DNA of 64,000 nt from Flavobacterium xueshanense (GCF_900112975.1 NZ_FONQ01000014.1:1-64000); one strand, 5' to 3'. Counted from the first letter of the stretch, positions 15,781 to 25,325 are shown. Numbers and translations: made by a program. The notes: generated by a model from the sequence alone, not told the origin.

Positions 15781-18198
15781 ATGATCAAGTGGTTTAGTTT
15801 GGGATTTTGGGAATTAATAGCCCGAATTGTCCTTAGAAATAGGATTTTAATGTTGTCCATTATTGTTGCGATAACTGCGCTTTTAGCACTACAATGGAAG
15901 AATATTCACTTCGCTTTTACCGAAGCCAATTTATTACCGGATGACAATATTGTAAATATTGAGTACAACGCCTTTTTAAATAAATTTGGTGAAGAAGGAA
16001 ATCTAGTCATCATCGGGGTAAAAGATGACGCCATATATACCCCAAAAGCCTTTGCTTCCTGGAGTAAAATGATGAATACGTTAAAAGGCGACAAAGCGGT
16101 TGATTTAGTTATTTCGTTAAATGACTTAAAGAAATTACAAAAAAATGATTCGCTGGCAACCTTTGAACTCGTTCCTTTTGTAGACCAAAGCAAAACTCTT
16201 GACCCGGCATATCTTCAAAAAATTAAAAAAGAGCTTTTCAATGATTTGCCTTTTTACGAAGGATTACTTTTTAACAAAAGATCCGGAAGCATTCGCTCTG
16301 CCGTTTACATGGATAAAAAAATTGTAAACACGGAGGCACGAAAAGATTTTATCTTAGAAAAGTTAGTTCCCGCAGTCGAAAAATTCGAAAAAGAAACCGG
16401 AATCGATCTGCGTGTTTCAGGAATGCCTTACATCCGAACGCTGAATGCAAAAACCGTCACTGATGAGATCAGCATCTTCATTGGAGCCTCGTTATTAATC
16501 ACCTCATTGCTTTTCTTTTTCTTTTTTAGAAGTTTTAGGGCGACGTTAATATCAATGATTATTGTTATAATTGGCGTGATGTGGTCTTTTGGATTTTTAG
16601 GATTACTGAATTATGAAATTACGGTTTTAACGGCTTTAGTTCCTTCTTTAATCATCGTTATCGGAATTCCGAATTGTATTTTTCTGACCAATAAATACCA
16701 TCAGGAATACAAAATTCACCACAATAAAGCCAAAGCATTACAGCGTGTTACGACCAAAGTTGGAATGGCAACCTTGATGACAAACCTGACCACGGCCATA
16801 GGTTTTGCTACATTTGTTGCTTCCAATAATCAATTGTTACTGGAATTTGGCGTCGTGACTTCCATCAATATCATGGCACTTTTCTTTTTGTGCATCATTG
16901 TAATCCCTATTTTTCACAGTTATATTCCGGCTCCGAAAGAGCGTCACATTGAGCATTTAGACCGCAACTACGTTAAGGTTTTTATGGATTGGATTCTGAG
17001 AAACGTAAAACACAATCGGTTTTCAATTTATGTCGTTTCGATTGTTTTGCTTGTCATCAGCATTGTAGGCATCTATGAAATGCGCATTTCCGGAAGTTTA
17101 ATTGAGGACATGCCAAAAAAAGAAGCATTTTTTGAAGACATTGTTTTCTTTGAAAAAGAGTTTGACGGAGTGATGCCGCTCGAAATCATGATTGACACCA
17201 AACGCAAAAAAGGAGTTATGAAATTGTCTACGTTAAGACGAATGGAAGAACTGGAGGAAACCATTGATGAAATCCCTGAATTATCAAAACCCATTTCTAT
17301 TGTCAATTTAATTAAATATTCCAAACAAGCCTATTACAACGGAAACCCGGAATATTACGAATTGCCTACTTCGCAAGAACAGTCGTTTATTTTGTCGTAT
17401 GCTAAAAATGCCACCAAAAACTCAAAAGATAATCTAATGAAAAGCTATGTGGATTCGACTGGACAATTTGCCCGAATCACGACTTTTATGCGCGATGAAA
17501 ATGGCGATAATATTGCCAAAATTGAAGCTGAAATTCGTAAGAAAGCAGCTAAAATTTTCCCGCCCGATCAATACAAAGTCATTATCACCGGGAAAGCACT
17601 GGTTTTCCAGAAAGGAACCGGTTACCTGCTGGACAACTTACTTTCGTCGCTGGCCTTCGCCTTTTTCCTGACCGCGCTTTTGATTGGTTTTATGTTCCGT
17701 TCATTCAAAATGGTATTGGTTTCTATCATCCCGAATTTATTGCCGTTAATGCTAACCGCAGGAATTATGGGCTTTCTGGACATTCCGCTGAAACCCTCGA
17801 CGATATTGGTTTTCGGAATTGCATTTGGACTTTCAGTAGACGACACCGTGAGATTTCTGTCCCAATACCGTGAGGAATTAAAGAAAAACAACTGGAAAAT
17901 TCGTAAATCGGTTTACGCTACATTTACGGATGCCGGCTTGAGCATGTTCTATACTTCTATCGTGTTGTTCTTTGGATTTTCGGTATTTATGTTGTCCAGT
18001 TTTGGAGGAACAATAGCGCTGGGCGGTTTAATTTCATTGACATTATTGTTCGGAATGCTATCCAATTTGATGTTATTGCCAGCTTTGGTTTTGACCTTGA
18101 ACAAAACACTAGCCAACGAACAGGATTTCATCGAACCCAAAATAGATATCATTGAACCAAGTGATGCCGAAATTGATGATTTAGAAAAAAATAAGTAG
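15781..18198 (+). CDS. MMPL/RND-superfamily transporter
   Basis: 805 residues with two repeated halves, each having one TM, a large extracytoplasmic domain and five or six TMs: TM1 near 15-40, cluster about 225-385, TM7 near 415-435, cluster about 625-785. The TM4-like GIPNCIFLTNKYHQE and the second-half GIAFGLSVDDTVRFLSQYRE carry the Asp and charged residues used in proton relay in MMPL/HAE3 exporters. Likely moves lipids, hopanoids or other hydrophobic substrates; substrate not determinable. Single gene, with palindromic repeats right after its stop codon. Confidence 0.88.
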   Translation: MIKWFSLGFWELIARIVLRNRILMLSIIVAITALLALQWKNIHFAFTEANLLPDDNIVNIEYNAFLNKFGEEGNLVIIGVKDDAIYTPKAFASWSKMMNTLKGDKAVDLVISLNDLKKLQKNDSLATFELVPFVDQSKTLDPAYLQKIKKELFNDLPFYEGLLFNKRSGSIRSAVYMDKKIVNTEARKDFILEKLVPAVEKFEKETGIDLRVSGMPYIRTLNAKTVTDEISIFIGASLLITSLLFFFFFRSFRATLISMIIVIIGVMWSFGFLGLLNYEITVLTALVPSLIIVIGIPNCIFLTNKYHQEYKIHHNKAKALQRVTTKVGMATLMTNLTTAIGFATFVASNNQLLLEFGVVTSINIMALFFLCIIVIPIFHSYIPAPKERHIEHLDRNYVKVFMDWILRNVKHNRFSIYVVSIVLLVISIVGIYEMRISGSLIEDMPKKEAFFEDIVFFEKEFDGVMPLEIMIDTKRKKGVMKLSTLRRMEELEETIDEIPELSKPISIVNLIKYSKQAYYNGNPEYYELPTSQEQSFILSYAKNATKNSKDNLMKSYVDSTGQFARITTFMRDENGDNIAKIEAEIRKKAAKIFPPDQYKVIITGKALVFQKGTGYLLDNLLSSLAFAFFLTALLIGFMFRSFKMVLVSIIPNLLPLMLTAGIMGFLDIPLKPSTILVFGIAFGLSVDDTVRFLSQYREELKKNNWKIRKSVYATFTDAGLSMFYTSIVLFFGFSVFMLSSFGGTIALGGLISLTLLFGMLSNLMLLPALVLTLNKTLANEQDFIEPKIDIIEPSDAEIDDLEKNK

Positions 18199-18206
18199 CA
18201 GTATTT

Positions 18207-18289
18207 GGAGCTATTTCCCGCTATTCGTTACAATCTTCCTGTTTTTTAAAGAAAAAAACAGGAAGGATTTTCACTGCTATCGCGGCTAC
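18207..18289 (-). repeat. Palindromic dispersed element, copy 1
   Basis: Starts GGAGCTATTTCCCGCTAT and, read on the minus strand, runs TAGCCGCGATAGCAGTG, ATCC, a hairpin (CTTCCTGTTTTTT/AAAAAAACAGGAAG), GATTG, then CGAATAGCGGGAAATAGC. Same flanks as the copies at 18436 and 35136 but with a different stem sequence. Inverted relative to copy 2, so its first 21 bases are repeated as the last bases of copy 2. Confidence 0.75.
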
Positions 18290-18435
18290 GGAATTGTGGA
18301 AAGTAATTCATCTTGTTTTATCCTGCAACTTTTTTTTAGCCGTGTAGGTATATTTAAACACCTGTAAGGTTAAAAAAAACCATACAGGAAATCCCTAAGA
18401 ATAGTTCTGAAAAATCCTAAATAACTTCATTTGGT
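18290..18435. other. Spacer between two inverted repeat copies; no gene seen
   Basis: AT-rich, with no open frame of coding character. Contains a TATTTAAAC stretch and a run CTGTAAGGTTAAAAAAAACC, but I assign no function. Confidence 0.5.
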
Positions 18436-18513
18436 TAGCCCCGATAGTAGCGGCATCCTTTTACTTTTTCCTTTAAAAAGTAAAAGATATAGCGAATAGC
18501 GGGAAATAGCTCC
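18436..18513 (+). repeat. Palindromic dispersed element, copy 2
   Basis: TAGCCCCGATAGTAGCGGCA, TCC, hairpin TTTTACTTTTT/AAAAAGTAAAA, GATATAG, then CGAATAGCGGGAAATAGCTC. The flanks match copies 1 and 3 while the stem is unrelated. Confidence 0.75.
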
Positions 18514-18555
18514 TCAATACCCTATTTCATGCAATGACTTTTAAAACAAATCATT

Positions 18556-18563
18556 TATATTTG
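18556..18563 (+). promoter_or_regulatory. asnS promoter, -7 box
   Basis: TATATTTG, a perfect TAnnTTTG box 45 bp before the chosen asnS ATG. It lies inside the longer open frame, which argues against that longer start. Confidence 0.55.
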
Positions 18564-18608
18564 CAGTTCAGTCACGAGACACTATTTAATATCAATTATA
18601 CACCTAAA

Positions 18609-20045
18609 ATGAGACATACAAAAGTTAAAGACTTACTAAACAGCACCACAACGCTTCATGAAGTAAATGCAAAAGGATGGGTGAGAACTTTTAGAAACAA
18701 TCAATTTATTGCCTTAAACGATGGTTCGACCATTGATAATATACAGTGTGTTGTCGATTTTGAGAACACGCCAGACGAGACTTTGAAGAGAATTACCACT
18801 GGAGCAGCAATATCTGTAACAGGAACTTTGGTAGAAAGTAAAGGTGCCGGACAAAAATTTGAAATTCAGGTAGCTAAGCTGGAAATCCTTGGAGATTCAG
18901 ATGCGGAGAAATTCCCGATACAACCTAAAAACAAACCGAGCTTGGACTTCTTGCGTGAAAATGCGCATTTAAGAGTTCGTACCAATATGTTTGGAGCGAT
19001 TATGAGAGTGCGTTCAGTATTATCGTTTGCCGTTCACAGTTATTTTCAAGAGAAAGGTTTTGTCTATGTGAATACGCCAATAATCACAGGATCAGATGCT
19101 GAAGGTGCCGGTGAAATGTTTAAAGTTACCGCTTTGCCATTTGACGGAACGCCAAGAACCGAAGACGGAAAAGTAAATTACAAGGAAGATTTCTTCGGAA
19201 AAGAAACAAACCTTACGGTTTCGGGACAACTGGAAGGAGAAACTTTTGCAATGGCTTTGGGACAGATTTATACTTTTGGACCAACATTTAGAGCCGAAAA
19301 CTCGAATACTTCCCGTCACCTTGCGGAATTTTGGATGATTGAGCCGGAAGTTGCTTTCAATGATTTAAATGACAACATGGATTTGGCTGAAGATTTTATT
19401 CAGCATGTAATCAAATATACTTTGGAAAAATGTCCGGAAGATTTAAAATTTCTTGAAGGAAGATTATTGGATGAAGAGAAATCGAAACCAGTTGCGGAGA
19501 GAAGCGAAATGGCTTTACTTGACAAACTAAACTTTGTTTTGGAAAACAATTTCAAACGTGTTTCATACACCGAAGCCATTGATATTTTAAGAGATTGTAC
19601 GCCAAATAAAAAGAAAAAATTTAACTATATCATTAACGAATGGGGTGCGGACTTGCAAAGCGAACACGAGCGTTATTTGGTGGAAAAACACTTTAAATGC
19701 CCGGTAATCTTGTTTGATTACCCAGCAAATATCAAAGCATTTTATATGCGTTTGAACGAAGACGGAAAAACGGTTCGTGCGATGGATATCCTTTTCCCAG
19801 GGATTGGAGAAATCGTGGGAGGTTCTCAAAGAGAAGAGCGTTTTGATGTTTTGGTTGAAAAAATGAAAGCCTTAGGAATCGATGAAGAAGAATTGTGGTG
19901 GTACCTTGATACAAGACGATTCGGTTCAGCAGTTCACTCTGGTTTTGGACTTGGATTCGAAAGATTGGTATTATTTGTAACAGGAATGACAAATATTCGT
20001 GACGTAATTCCTTTTCCAAGAACGCCAATGAATGCGGAATTTTAG
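18609..20045 (+). CDS. asnS: Asparaginyl-tRNA synthetase
   Basis: 478 residues from [10 protein letters not shown]; the frame is open from 18534, but the extra 25 residues span the promoter box and are not family-like. Class IIb enzyme charging tRNA-Asn. N-terminal OB-fold anticodon domain (about 15-105; [18 protein letters not shown]), then the class II core: motif 2 around [20 protein letters not shown] and motif 3 [12 protein letters not shown]. An insertion of about 60 residues after VTALPFDG and the [10 protein letters not shown] region is normal for Bacteroidota AsnRS. Its presence implies direct Asn charging. Confidence 0.96.
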   Translation: MRHTKVKDLLNSTTTLHEVNAKGWVRTFRNNQFIALNDGSTIDNIQCVVDFENTPDETLKRITTGAAISVTGTLVESKGAGQKFEIQVAKLEILGDSDAEKFPIQPKNKPSLDFLRENAHLRVRTNMFGAIMRVRSVLSFAVHSYFQEKGFVYVNTPIITGSDAEGAGEMFKVTALPFDGTPRTEDGKVNYKEDFFGKETNLTVSGQLEGETFAMALGQIYTFGPTFRAENSNTSRHLAEFWMIEPEVAFNDLNDNMDLAEDFIQHVIKYTLEKCPEDLKFLEGRLLDEEKSKPVAERSEMALLDKLNFVLENNFKRVSYTEAIDILRDCTPNKKKKFNYIINEWGADLQSEHERYLVEKHFKCPVILFDYPANIKAFYMRLNEDGKTVRAMDILFPGIGEIVGGSQREERFDVLVEKMKALGIDEEELWWYLDTRRFGSAVHSGFGLGFERLVLFVTGMTNIRDVIPFPRTPMNAEF

Positions 20046-20066
20046 ATTTTACTACGAAGTTTTTTT

Positions 20067-20330
20067 GCCGCAAAGGCGCTAAGACACTAAGTTTTTTTTT
20101 GTAAAGCTGGAAAGAGGTTTTGCCGCAAAGACGCTAAGACACTAAGTTTTTTAATGTGAAGAATGAAAATTAAAAACTTTTGTAAAACCGAAAAGAGGTT
20201 TTACGTGAAGACATTAAGACTTAAAGAAATTGTAAAAAAAACTATTGTTTTATCTGTGTTTTTGTGATAAACTATTTTAGATAAAGGGCTTTGCGAAGTG
20301 GTGCCTTCGTGGCAAGAAAAAAAAGTTAGT
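20067..20330 (+). repeat. 8-bp-periodic CGCWAAGR repeats, left of the GxxExxY pseudogene
   Basis: GCCGCAAAGGCGCTAAGA + CACTAAG at 20067-20091, GCCGCAAAGACGCTAAGA + CACTAAG at 20122-20146, and a decayed ACGTGAAGACATTAAGACTT at 20205-20224. A GGAAAGAGGTTTT block precedes the last two, so a unit of about 75 bp has been duplicated. A further GTGCCTTCGTGGCAAG lies at 20300-20316. The core repeats about every 8 bases (CRCWAAGR). Confidence 0.75.
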
Positions 20331-20347
20331 AGTAAAAAAAATAAAAA

Positions 20348-20743
20348 ATGATTACAGAAAGAACTGAAGCCATTGCTAAAATAGTTGTTAATTCGGCTTT
20401 TAAAGTTCATAAAGAACTTGGACCTGGTTTATTGGAAAGAGTTTATGAAGTTTGTTTGGCTCACGAAATCAGTAAAGCGGGTCTTGCTGTAAAAAGACAA
20501 ATAGACATTCCCATTGTTTACGATGGCATTGAATTTAGTGAAGGTTTACGACTCGATTTATTAGTTGAAGATTCTATTATCATAGAAGTAAAAGCGGTAG
20601 AACAAGTAAATTCTGTTTGGGAAGCTTAAATCATCAGCCATTTAAAATTGCTGAATAAAGATTTAGGATTTTTGATTAATTTCAATGTTCCATTAATAAA
20701 AAGTGGCATTCGAAGATTTATTAACACAAAAAAGTATTATTGA
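20348..20743 (+). pseudogene. GxxExxY-family protein gene broken by a nonsense mutation
   Basis: The intact part (93 codons, to the TAA at 20627-20629) has the family motif GLLERVY (27-33) and a PD-(D/E)xK-like core: Asp70 in LRLDLLVED and Glu80-x-Lys82 in IIIEVKA. The same frame resumes right after the stop for 37 codons (IISHLKLLNKDLGF..., NVPLIKSGIRRF) to a TGA at 20741, exactly the conserved C-terminal part of the family, where the stop replaces a Gln codon (CAA to TAA). One base thus converts a 131-residue protein into a truncated one. The family is placed in the PD-(D/E)xK nuclease superfamily; its role is unknown. It sits between asnS and rpoN, framed by CGCWAAGR repeats. Confidence 0.85.
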
Positions 20744-20780
20744 TAAACTTAACTCCTTTATGGCTGTAAAAATTAAATAA

Positions 20781-20844
20781 AAAAATTTGTGCCTTGTTAT
20801 TATAAAAATTATGTAAAAACTTTGTGCCTTTGCGTCTTAGTGCC
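20781..20844 (-). repeat. CGCWAAGR repeats right of the GxxExxY pseudogene, inverted
   Basis: On the minus strand 20815-20844 reads GGCACTAAGACGCAAAGG + CACAAAGTTTTT; a shorter decayed copy lies at 20785-20797. The orientation is opposite to the left-hand copies. The repeat overlaps a false N-terminal extension of rpoN. Confidence 0.7.
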
Positions 20845-20874
20845 AAAAAAGCAAAACAAATTAGTGCCTTAAAT

Positions 20875-22341
20875 ATGCTAAAGCAATTCTTAAATTTAAA
20901 ATTATCACAGAAATTATCTCCTCAACAAATTCAGTTGATGAAGTTAATACAATTGCCTACGCAAGCTTTTGAACAACGTTTAGTAGAAGAAATGAACGAA
21001 AATCCTGCTTTAGAAGCCGGAAAAGAAGAAGATGAGTTCGAGAAAGACGAGTTCGAAAACGAAGATTATGACGATTATGATGACTCGGAATCGGATAGAA
21101 TTGAAGCCGAAGACATCAATATTGACGAATATTTAAGCAACGACGAAACTCCAGACTATAAAACACAGGCCAACAATTATAGTGATGACGATGAAGATCG
21201 AGAAACGCCTTTTGCTGCGCCAATAAGTTTTCATCAGGATTTAATCAATCAATTGAACACTTTTATCCTGAATGATGAAGAGCGCGAAATTGCTGAATTT
21301 CTAGTAGGAAGTATTGATGATATGGGTTATATCCGTCGCAGCGTTCCTGATATGGTGGACGATATGGCGTTTACCCAAGGCATTTACACCGATGATAAAA
21401 TGGTGGATAAAATGTTGCTGGTCATTCATGAACTGGAACCTTCGGGCGTTGGCGCACGTGATCTACAGGAATGTTTGTTGTTGCAATTAAAACACAAAAC
21501 ACCAACGGAATCCGTAGAATTAGCCACTGATATTATCGAAAATCAGTTTGATGCGTTTACCAAAAAACATTACGACAAGTTATTACAAAAATACAATGTT
21601 TCGAATGAGCAACTGAAAAAAGCCATCCACGAAATAGAAAAACTGAATCCAAAACCAGGAGGATCCTTTACTGGTAACAATAAAGTAACGGAAAATGTGG
21701 TTCCTGATTTTGCGATCCGAATTGTGGACGGCGAGCTGGAACTGACCTTGAATGGACGAAATGCTCCTTCGCTGCACGTTTCAAAGGATTATCAGGAAAT
21801 GATGCAAACCTACAAGGATTCCCGAGATAAATCAGCACAGCAAAAAGATGCGGTGCAGTTTATCAAACAGAAACTGGATTCGGCTAAATGGTTTATCGAC
21901 GCGATCCGTCAACGTCAGGAAACCCTTTTTGTAACCATGAATGCGATTATGCATTATCAGCAGGAATATTTTCTGGATGGTGATGAAACCAAGTTGAAAC
22001 CGATGATTCTGAAAGACATTGCGGACATGGTAGGTTTGGATATTTCAACCATTTCACGTGTGGCCAACAGCAAATATGTGGAAACGCCTTATGGCACGAA
22101 ACTGATAAAGGAATTTTTCTCGGAATCTATGAAAAACGACCAAGGGGAAGATGTTTCGACTTTAGAAATAAAGAAAATTCTTCAAAATACAATCGAGGAA
22201 GAGGACAAGAAAAAACCACTTCCAGACGATCAATTAGCTGAAATTCTTAAAGATAAAGGCTATCCAATTGCGAGAAGAACAATTGCAAAATACAGAGAAC
22301 AACTCGATATTCCCGTAGCGAGAATGAGGAAGAAGATATAA
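20875..22341 (+). CDS. rpoN: RNA polymerase sigma-54 factor
   Basis: 488 residues from MLKQFLNLKL; the frame opens earlier (GTG at 20824) but those codons are repeat sequence. Region I is Gln/Leu-rich (LSQKLSPQQIQLMKLIQLP), followed by a long acidic region II (about 45-115), the core-binding domain (about 120-300), the HTH, and the RpoN box ARRTIAKYRE near the C terminus that reads the -24 element. All parts are present. No sigma-54 activator gene lies in the window, so targets are outside. Confidence 0.96.
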   Translation: MLKQFLNLKLSQKLSPQQIQLMKLIQLPTQAFEQRLVEEMNENPALEAGKEEDEFEKDEFENEDYDDYDDSESDRIEAEDINIDEYLSNDETPDYKTQANNYSDDDEDRETPFAAPISFHQDLINQLNTFILNDEEREIAEFLVGSIDDMGYIRRSVPDMVDDMAFTQGIYTDDKMVDKMLLVIHELEPSGVGARDLQECLLLQLKHKTPTESVELATDIIENQFDAFTKKHYDKLLQKYNVSNEQLKKAIHEIEKLNPKPGGSFTGNNKVTENVVPDFAIRIVDGELELTLNGRNAPSLHVSKDYQEMMQTYKDSRDKSAQQKDAVQFIKQKLDSAKWFIDAIRQRQETLFVTMNAIMHYQQEYFLDGDETKLKPMILKDIADMVGLDISTISRVANSKYVETPYGTKLIKEFFSESMKNDQGEDVSTLEIKKILQNTIEEEDKKKPLPDDQLAEILKDKGYPIARRTIAKYREQLDIPVARMRKKI

Positions 22342-22444
22342 CTAATTATGATTTTGTAATTGCGAATTACAATCCAGAATTATAGGTTCTCATTCTTTAT
22401 TTTTTTTTAAATCTGGCAAGAAAAATAATATTTTTTTAAATTTA

Positions 22445-22479
22445 AAACCCTTTCAAAATTCTAAACTTTGAAAGGGTTT
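22445..22479. terminator. Terminator between rpoN and tdk
   Basis: Arms AAACCCTTTCAAA (22445-22457) and TTTGAAAGGGTTT (22467-22479), 9-nt loop, T-rich sequence after it, between convergent genes. Confidence 0.75.
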
Positions 22480-22509
22480 GTCTTTTTAAAAACTTTATAT
22501 TTTATCCAG

Positions 22510-22546
22510 TTCCGGCTCCCTCTTCTTTGGAGAGGGTTGGGTAGAG
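22510..22546. repeat. CCCTCTTC-TTTG-GAGAGGG dispersed-type hairpin
   Basis: TTCCGGCTCCCTCTTCTTTG followed by GAGAGGGTTGGGTAGAGG directly after tdk. From memory this resembles a widespread bacterial repeat; only one copy is in this window. Confidence 0.4.
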
Positions 22547-22549
22547 GAT

Positions 22550-23140
22550 TTACTTCTCCTGATCTTTTCGCATCGCGTGATAATACGCGGCACGGCTCAA
22601 CGGTTCGTATTCTTCAGTTTCACCCAGCATAACGAGTTTATCATTGTCTGTTTTACGGAAACTATAATTCGCCAGATTGCCGGTGCGGGTGCATACAGCA
22701 TGAACTTTGGTCACATATTCGGCGGTGGCCATTAAGGCAGGCATGGGGCCAAAAGGATTTCCCTTAAAATCCATATCCAATCCTGCAACAATTACCCGGA
22801 TTCCCTGATTCGCCAAATCATTACAAATTTTGACAATTTCGTCATCGAAAAACTGTGCTTCGTCAATGCCTACCACATCACAACCTTGCGCCAAAATAGC
22901 AATATTTGCAGCAGCAGGAACAGGTGTGGAACGGATTTCATTGGAGTCATGTGAAACTACCATATCGTCATGATAGCGTGTATCAATTTCAGGTTTGAAA
23001 ATCTCTACTTTTTGCTTGGCAAATTGCGCTCTTTTTAAACGACGGATTAATTCTTCGGTTTTACCCGAAAACATGGAGCCGCAAATGACTTCAATCCAAC
23101 CAAATTGTTCTTTATGATTTACTGTATTTTCGAGAAACAT
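22550..23140 (-). CDS. tdk: Thymidine kinase (type II)
   Basis: 196 residues; phosphorylates thymidine in nucleoside salvage. P-loop [11 protein letters not shown] (about 21-31), Walker-B-like GIDEAQFF, and the lasso/thymidine loop before [11 protein letters not shown]. The zinc-binding Cys pairs of the E. coli enzyme are not visible: one Cys remains in [12 protein letters not shown]. As I recall, that is normal for Bacteroidota. The gene stands alone, convergent with rpoN. Confidence 0.95.
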   Translation of the reverse strand: MFLENTVNHKEQFGWIEVICGSMFSGKTEELIRRLKRAQFAKQKVEIFKPEIDTRYHDDMVVSHDSNEIRSTPVPAAANIAILAQGCDVVGIDEAQFFDDEIVKICNDLANQGIRVIVAGLDMDFKGNPFGPMPALMATAEYVTKVHAVCTRTGNLANYSFRKTDNDKLVMLGETEEYEPLSRAAYYHAMRKDQEK

Positions 23141-23205
23141 TTTGTATTTTTCTGACTTAAAAAATGAATAGTTTTTATTACTTTGTAATGGATAAACCGA
23201 CTTAA

Positions 23206-23245
23206 AAATTTTATACTTTTACGTCGTTTCAAAAGTATAAAATTT
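23206..23245. repeat. Perfect 15-bp inverted repeat in the tdk upstream region
   Basis: AAATTTTATACTTTT (23206-23220), a 10-nt loop, AAAAGTATAAAATTT (23231-23245). No T-run follows, so it is not a typical terminator. It lies 66 bp upstream of tdk, in the divergent gap shared with the acidic-protein gene, and could be an operator or a structural element. Confidence 0.5.
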
Positions 23246-23386
23246 ATCTCAAATCGGAGATTTGCGAGCACTTATTTAAAAAAATAAAAATTGCCTACAC
23301 GAAGATTCCATTTGTTACGGAAGATATAAACGAAAGACAAAACGCAACAATAAAGTCTCGCTTAACACACTATAAGTTCAACAGTT

Positions 23387-24532
23387 ATGAAAAAAAAATT
23401 GGAAGCCGATTTAATCAGCATTGCACACAGAATATTACAGCTAAAAAATAAATCTGATATCAATCAATTATATCTGGAAACACAGAAGTTATACGAAAAA
23501 CTTTCTGTCTTACGATTTGTAGACGAACACTTTAGTGAGGCAAAACCAACGATTGGCGTTGCTGAAATAGACCGAAAAATAGAATCTGTTTTTAACAAAA
23601 TAGAATCGGCACAACCAGGAATCAAAGCTGCAGTCGAAGAAACTGTTGCTGAAGAAATTCTTGAAACATCATTAGAACAATCTAAACCAACTGCTGAAAC
23701 ACCTGAATCTGAAACGAATATTGCTGAAGAAACCACTGCTGAAGTAACTTTAGAAAAACCAGCAGTAACTGCAGGTGAATCTAAAACGAGTATCGAGGTC
23801 AAAGAAATTGTTGAGGCGCCATTGGAAGAAACAAAAGTCACCGCTGATAAATCTGAAACGAGTCTAGAAGAAGAAACTGCTGAGGTGGCTTTGGAAGAAA
23901 CAAATCCCAATGAAGAAATAACCGCAGAAGAAACAGAAGAAACAGAAGAAACAGAAGAAACAGAAGATCGCATTCTTGAGAAAGAAATAGTTGCTGAGGA
24001 AAAAGAAACTTCAGAACCTGAAACTGCTCCATTCACGCCGGCTTTTGAATTAACTCAAGAGGAGGAAGTACAAACGGAACTGGAAGTGCCAAAGAAAATG
24101 GAACCGATACAAATTTCTTTCGAAGATTTATTGGGCGGAAATTACCATGACACCCAGTTTGTAAAAGTCCAACAAATTGAAAATATCCCTACTGCAGTGG
24201 TAATCGAAACTCCAAAAGAAATCGTTGCAGAGGACGAAAAAGCGATGCCTGCAAAAGAAGAAACTACGGAACCAAAAACAGTTTCGTTGAACGAAAAATT
24301 AGCCAAGGGAATTAATATCGATTTGAACGACCGTTTAGCATTTATAAAACACCTTTTCGGCAACAGCAGCGAGGATTATAACCGCGTTTTAAATCAATTA
24401 ATCACGTTTAATACTTTTTACGAAACCAGAGATTTTATCCAAGAAATGGTAAAACCGGATTACAACAACTGGGAAGGAAAACAAGAGTATGAGGAACGTT
24501 TTATGGATATTATAGAGAAAAAATTCTTGTAA
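23387..24532 (+). CDS. Acidic low-complexity protein, function unknown
   Basis: 381 residues in three parts. A helical N-terminal domain (about 1-75; ISIAHRILQLKNKSDINQLY) and a C-terminal domain (about 300-381; LNDRLAFIKHLFGNSSEDYNRVLNQL, ending YEERFMDIIEKKFL) look structured and conserved. The middle (about 78-285) is a Glu/Thr/Val-rich, probably disordered linker with a four-fold EET repeat encoded by a 9-bp DNA repeat at 23929-23964. No signal peptide or TM. I recall similar flavobacterial proteins without a name. Likely a cytoplasmic adaptor, but no function can be assigned. It precedes rsmI by 77 bp. Confidence 0.8.
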   Translation: MKKKLEADLISIAHRILQLKNKSDINQLYLETQKLYEKLSVLRFVDEHFSEAKPTIGVAEIDRKIESVFNKIESAQPGIKAAVEETVAEEILETSLEQSKPTAETPESETNIAEETTAEVTLEKPAVTAGESKTSIEVKEIVEAPLEETKVTADKSETSLEEETAEVALEETNPNEEITAEETEETEETEETEDRILEKEIVAEEKETSEPETAPFTPAFELTQEEEVQTELEVPKKMEPIQISFEDLLGGNYHDTQFVKVQQIENIPTAVVIETPKEIVAEDEKAMPAKEETTEPKTVSLNEKLAKGINIDLNDRLAFIKHLFGNSSEDYNRVLNQLITFNTFYETRDFIQEMVKPDYNNWEGKQEYEERFMDIIEKKFL

Positions 24533-24609
24533 ATTTCCTTTAATTTTCCTGAATATACATTTGAACAAATACAGATTTGCGATAAAATCTGTATTTAATT
24601 ATTTTATCT

Positions 24610-25323
24610 ATGTCAAAATTATACATCGTTCCTACGCCTATTGGCAATCTCGAAGACATGACTTTTCGAGCGATTCGGATTCTTAAGGAAGTCGATTTGA
24701 TTCTCGCCGAGGACACGCGTACGAGCGGAAAATTGTTAAAGCATTTCGAAATTGGCACGCACATGTACAGCCATCACATGCACAATGAGCACAAAACCAT
24801 CGAAAATTTAATATCGAGATTAAAAGCCGGAGAAAATATCGCATTGATATCAGATGCGGGAACGCCTGCGATTTCGGATCCAGGTTTTTTATTGACACGC
24901 GCTTGTGTTGAAAATGGAGTTGAAGTAGAATGTTTACCAGGAGCAACAGCATTTGTTCCGGCATTGGTCAACAGCGGTCTACCCAATGACAAATTTATTT
25001 TCGAAGGTTTTTTACCCGACAAAAAAGGGAAACAAACCCGTTATTTAGCATTAGCCGAAGAAACGCGAACGATGATTTTATATGTTTCTCCACATAAATT
25101 ACTAAAAACTTTAGCAGAATTCATCCCTTATTTTGGCGAAGACCGTCAAATCTCGGTTTCTAGAGAATTATCAAAATTACACGAAGAAAATGTTCGAGGA
25201 ACGGTACGAGAAGTTTTAAATCATTTTGAAAAAATAGCTCCGAGAGGAGAAATTGTTGTGGTTGTAGGTGGAAAACCAATAACAAAAGAACCTAAAAAAT
25301 CTAAATTCTCACCTGAAGAATAA
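24610..25323 (+). CDS. rsmI: 16S rRNA (cytidine-1402 2'-O) methyltransferase
   Basis: 237 residues, SAM-dependent tetrapyrrole-methylase fold. Motifs: YIVPTPIGNLEDMTFRA (residues 5-21), LAEDTRTSGKLL, SDAGTPAISDPG and GATAFVPALV, all RsmI signatures. It methylates C1402 in the ribosomal P site together with RsmH. The C-terminal extension is short and basic. The next gene starts 2 bp after the stop codon, so they are co-transcribed. Confidence 0.95.
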   Translation: MSKLYIVPTPIGNLEDMTFRAIRILKEVDLILAEDTRTSGKLLKHFEIGTHMYSHHMHNEHKTIENLISRLKAGENIALISDAGTPAISDPGFLLTRACVENGVEVECLPGATAFVPALVNSGLPNDKFIFEGFLPDKKGKQTRYLALAEETRTMILYVSPHKLLKTLAEFIPYFGEDRQISVSRELSKLHEENVRGTVREVLNHFEKIAPRGEIVVVVGGKPITKEPKKSKFSPEE

Positions 25324-25325
25324 TC

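Noticed and set aside
18534..18608. Extended N terminus for asnS from an earlier ATG
   Set aside because: It includes the TATATTTG promoter box and has no similarity to the AsnRS start; the ATG at 18609 fits the family.
20824..20874. Extended N terminus for rpoN from a GTG
   Set aside because: The codons are the CGCWAAGR repeat; sigma-54 region I begins at 20875.
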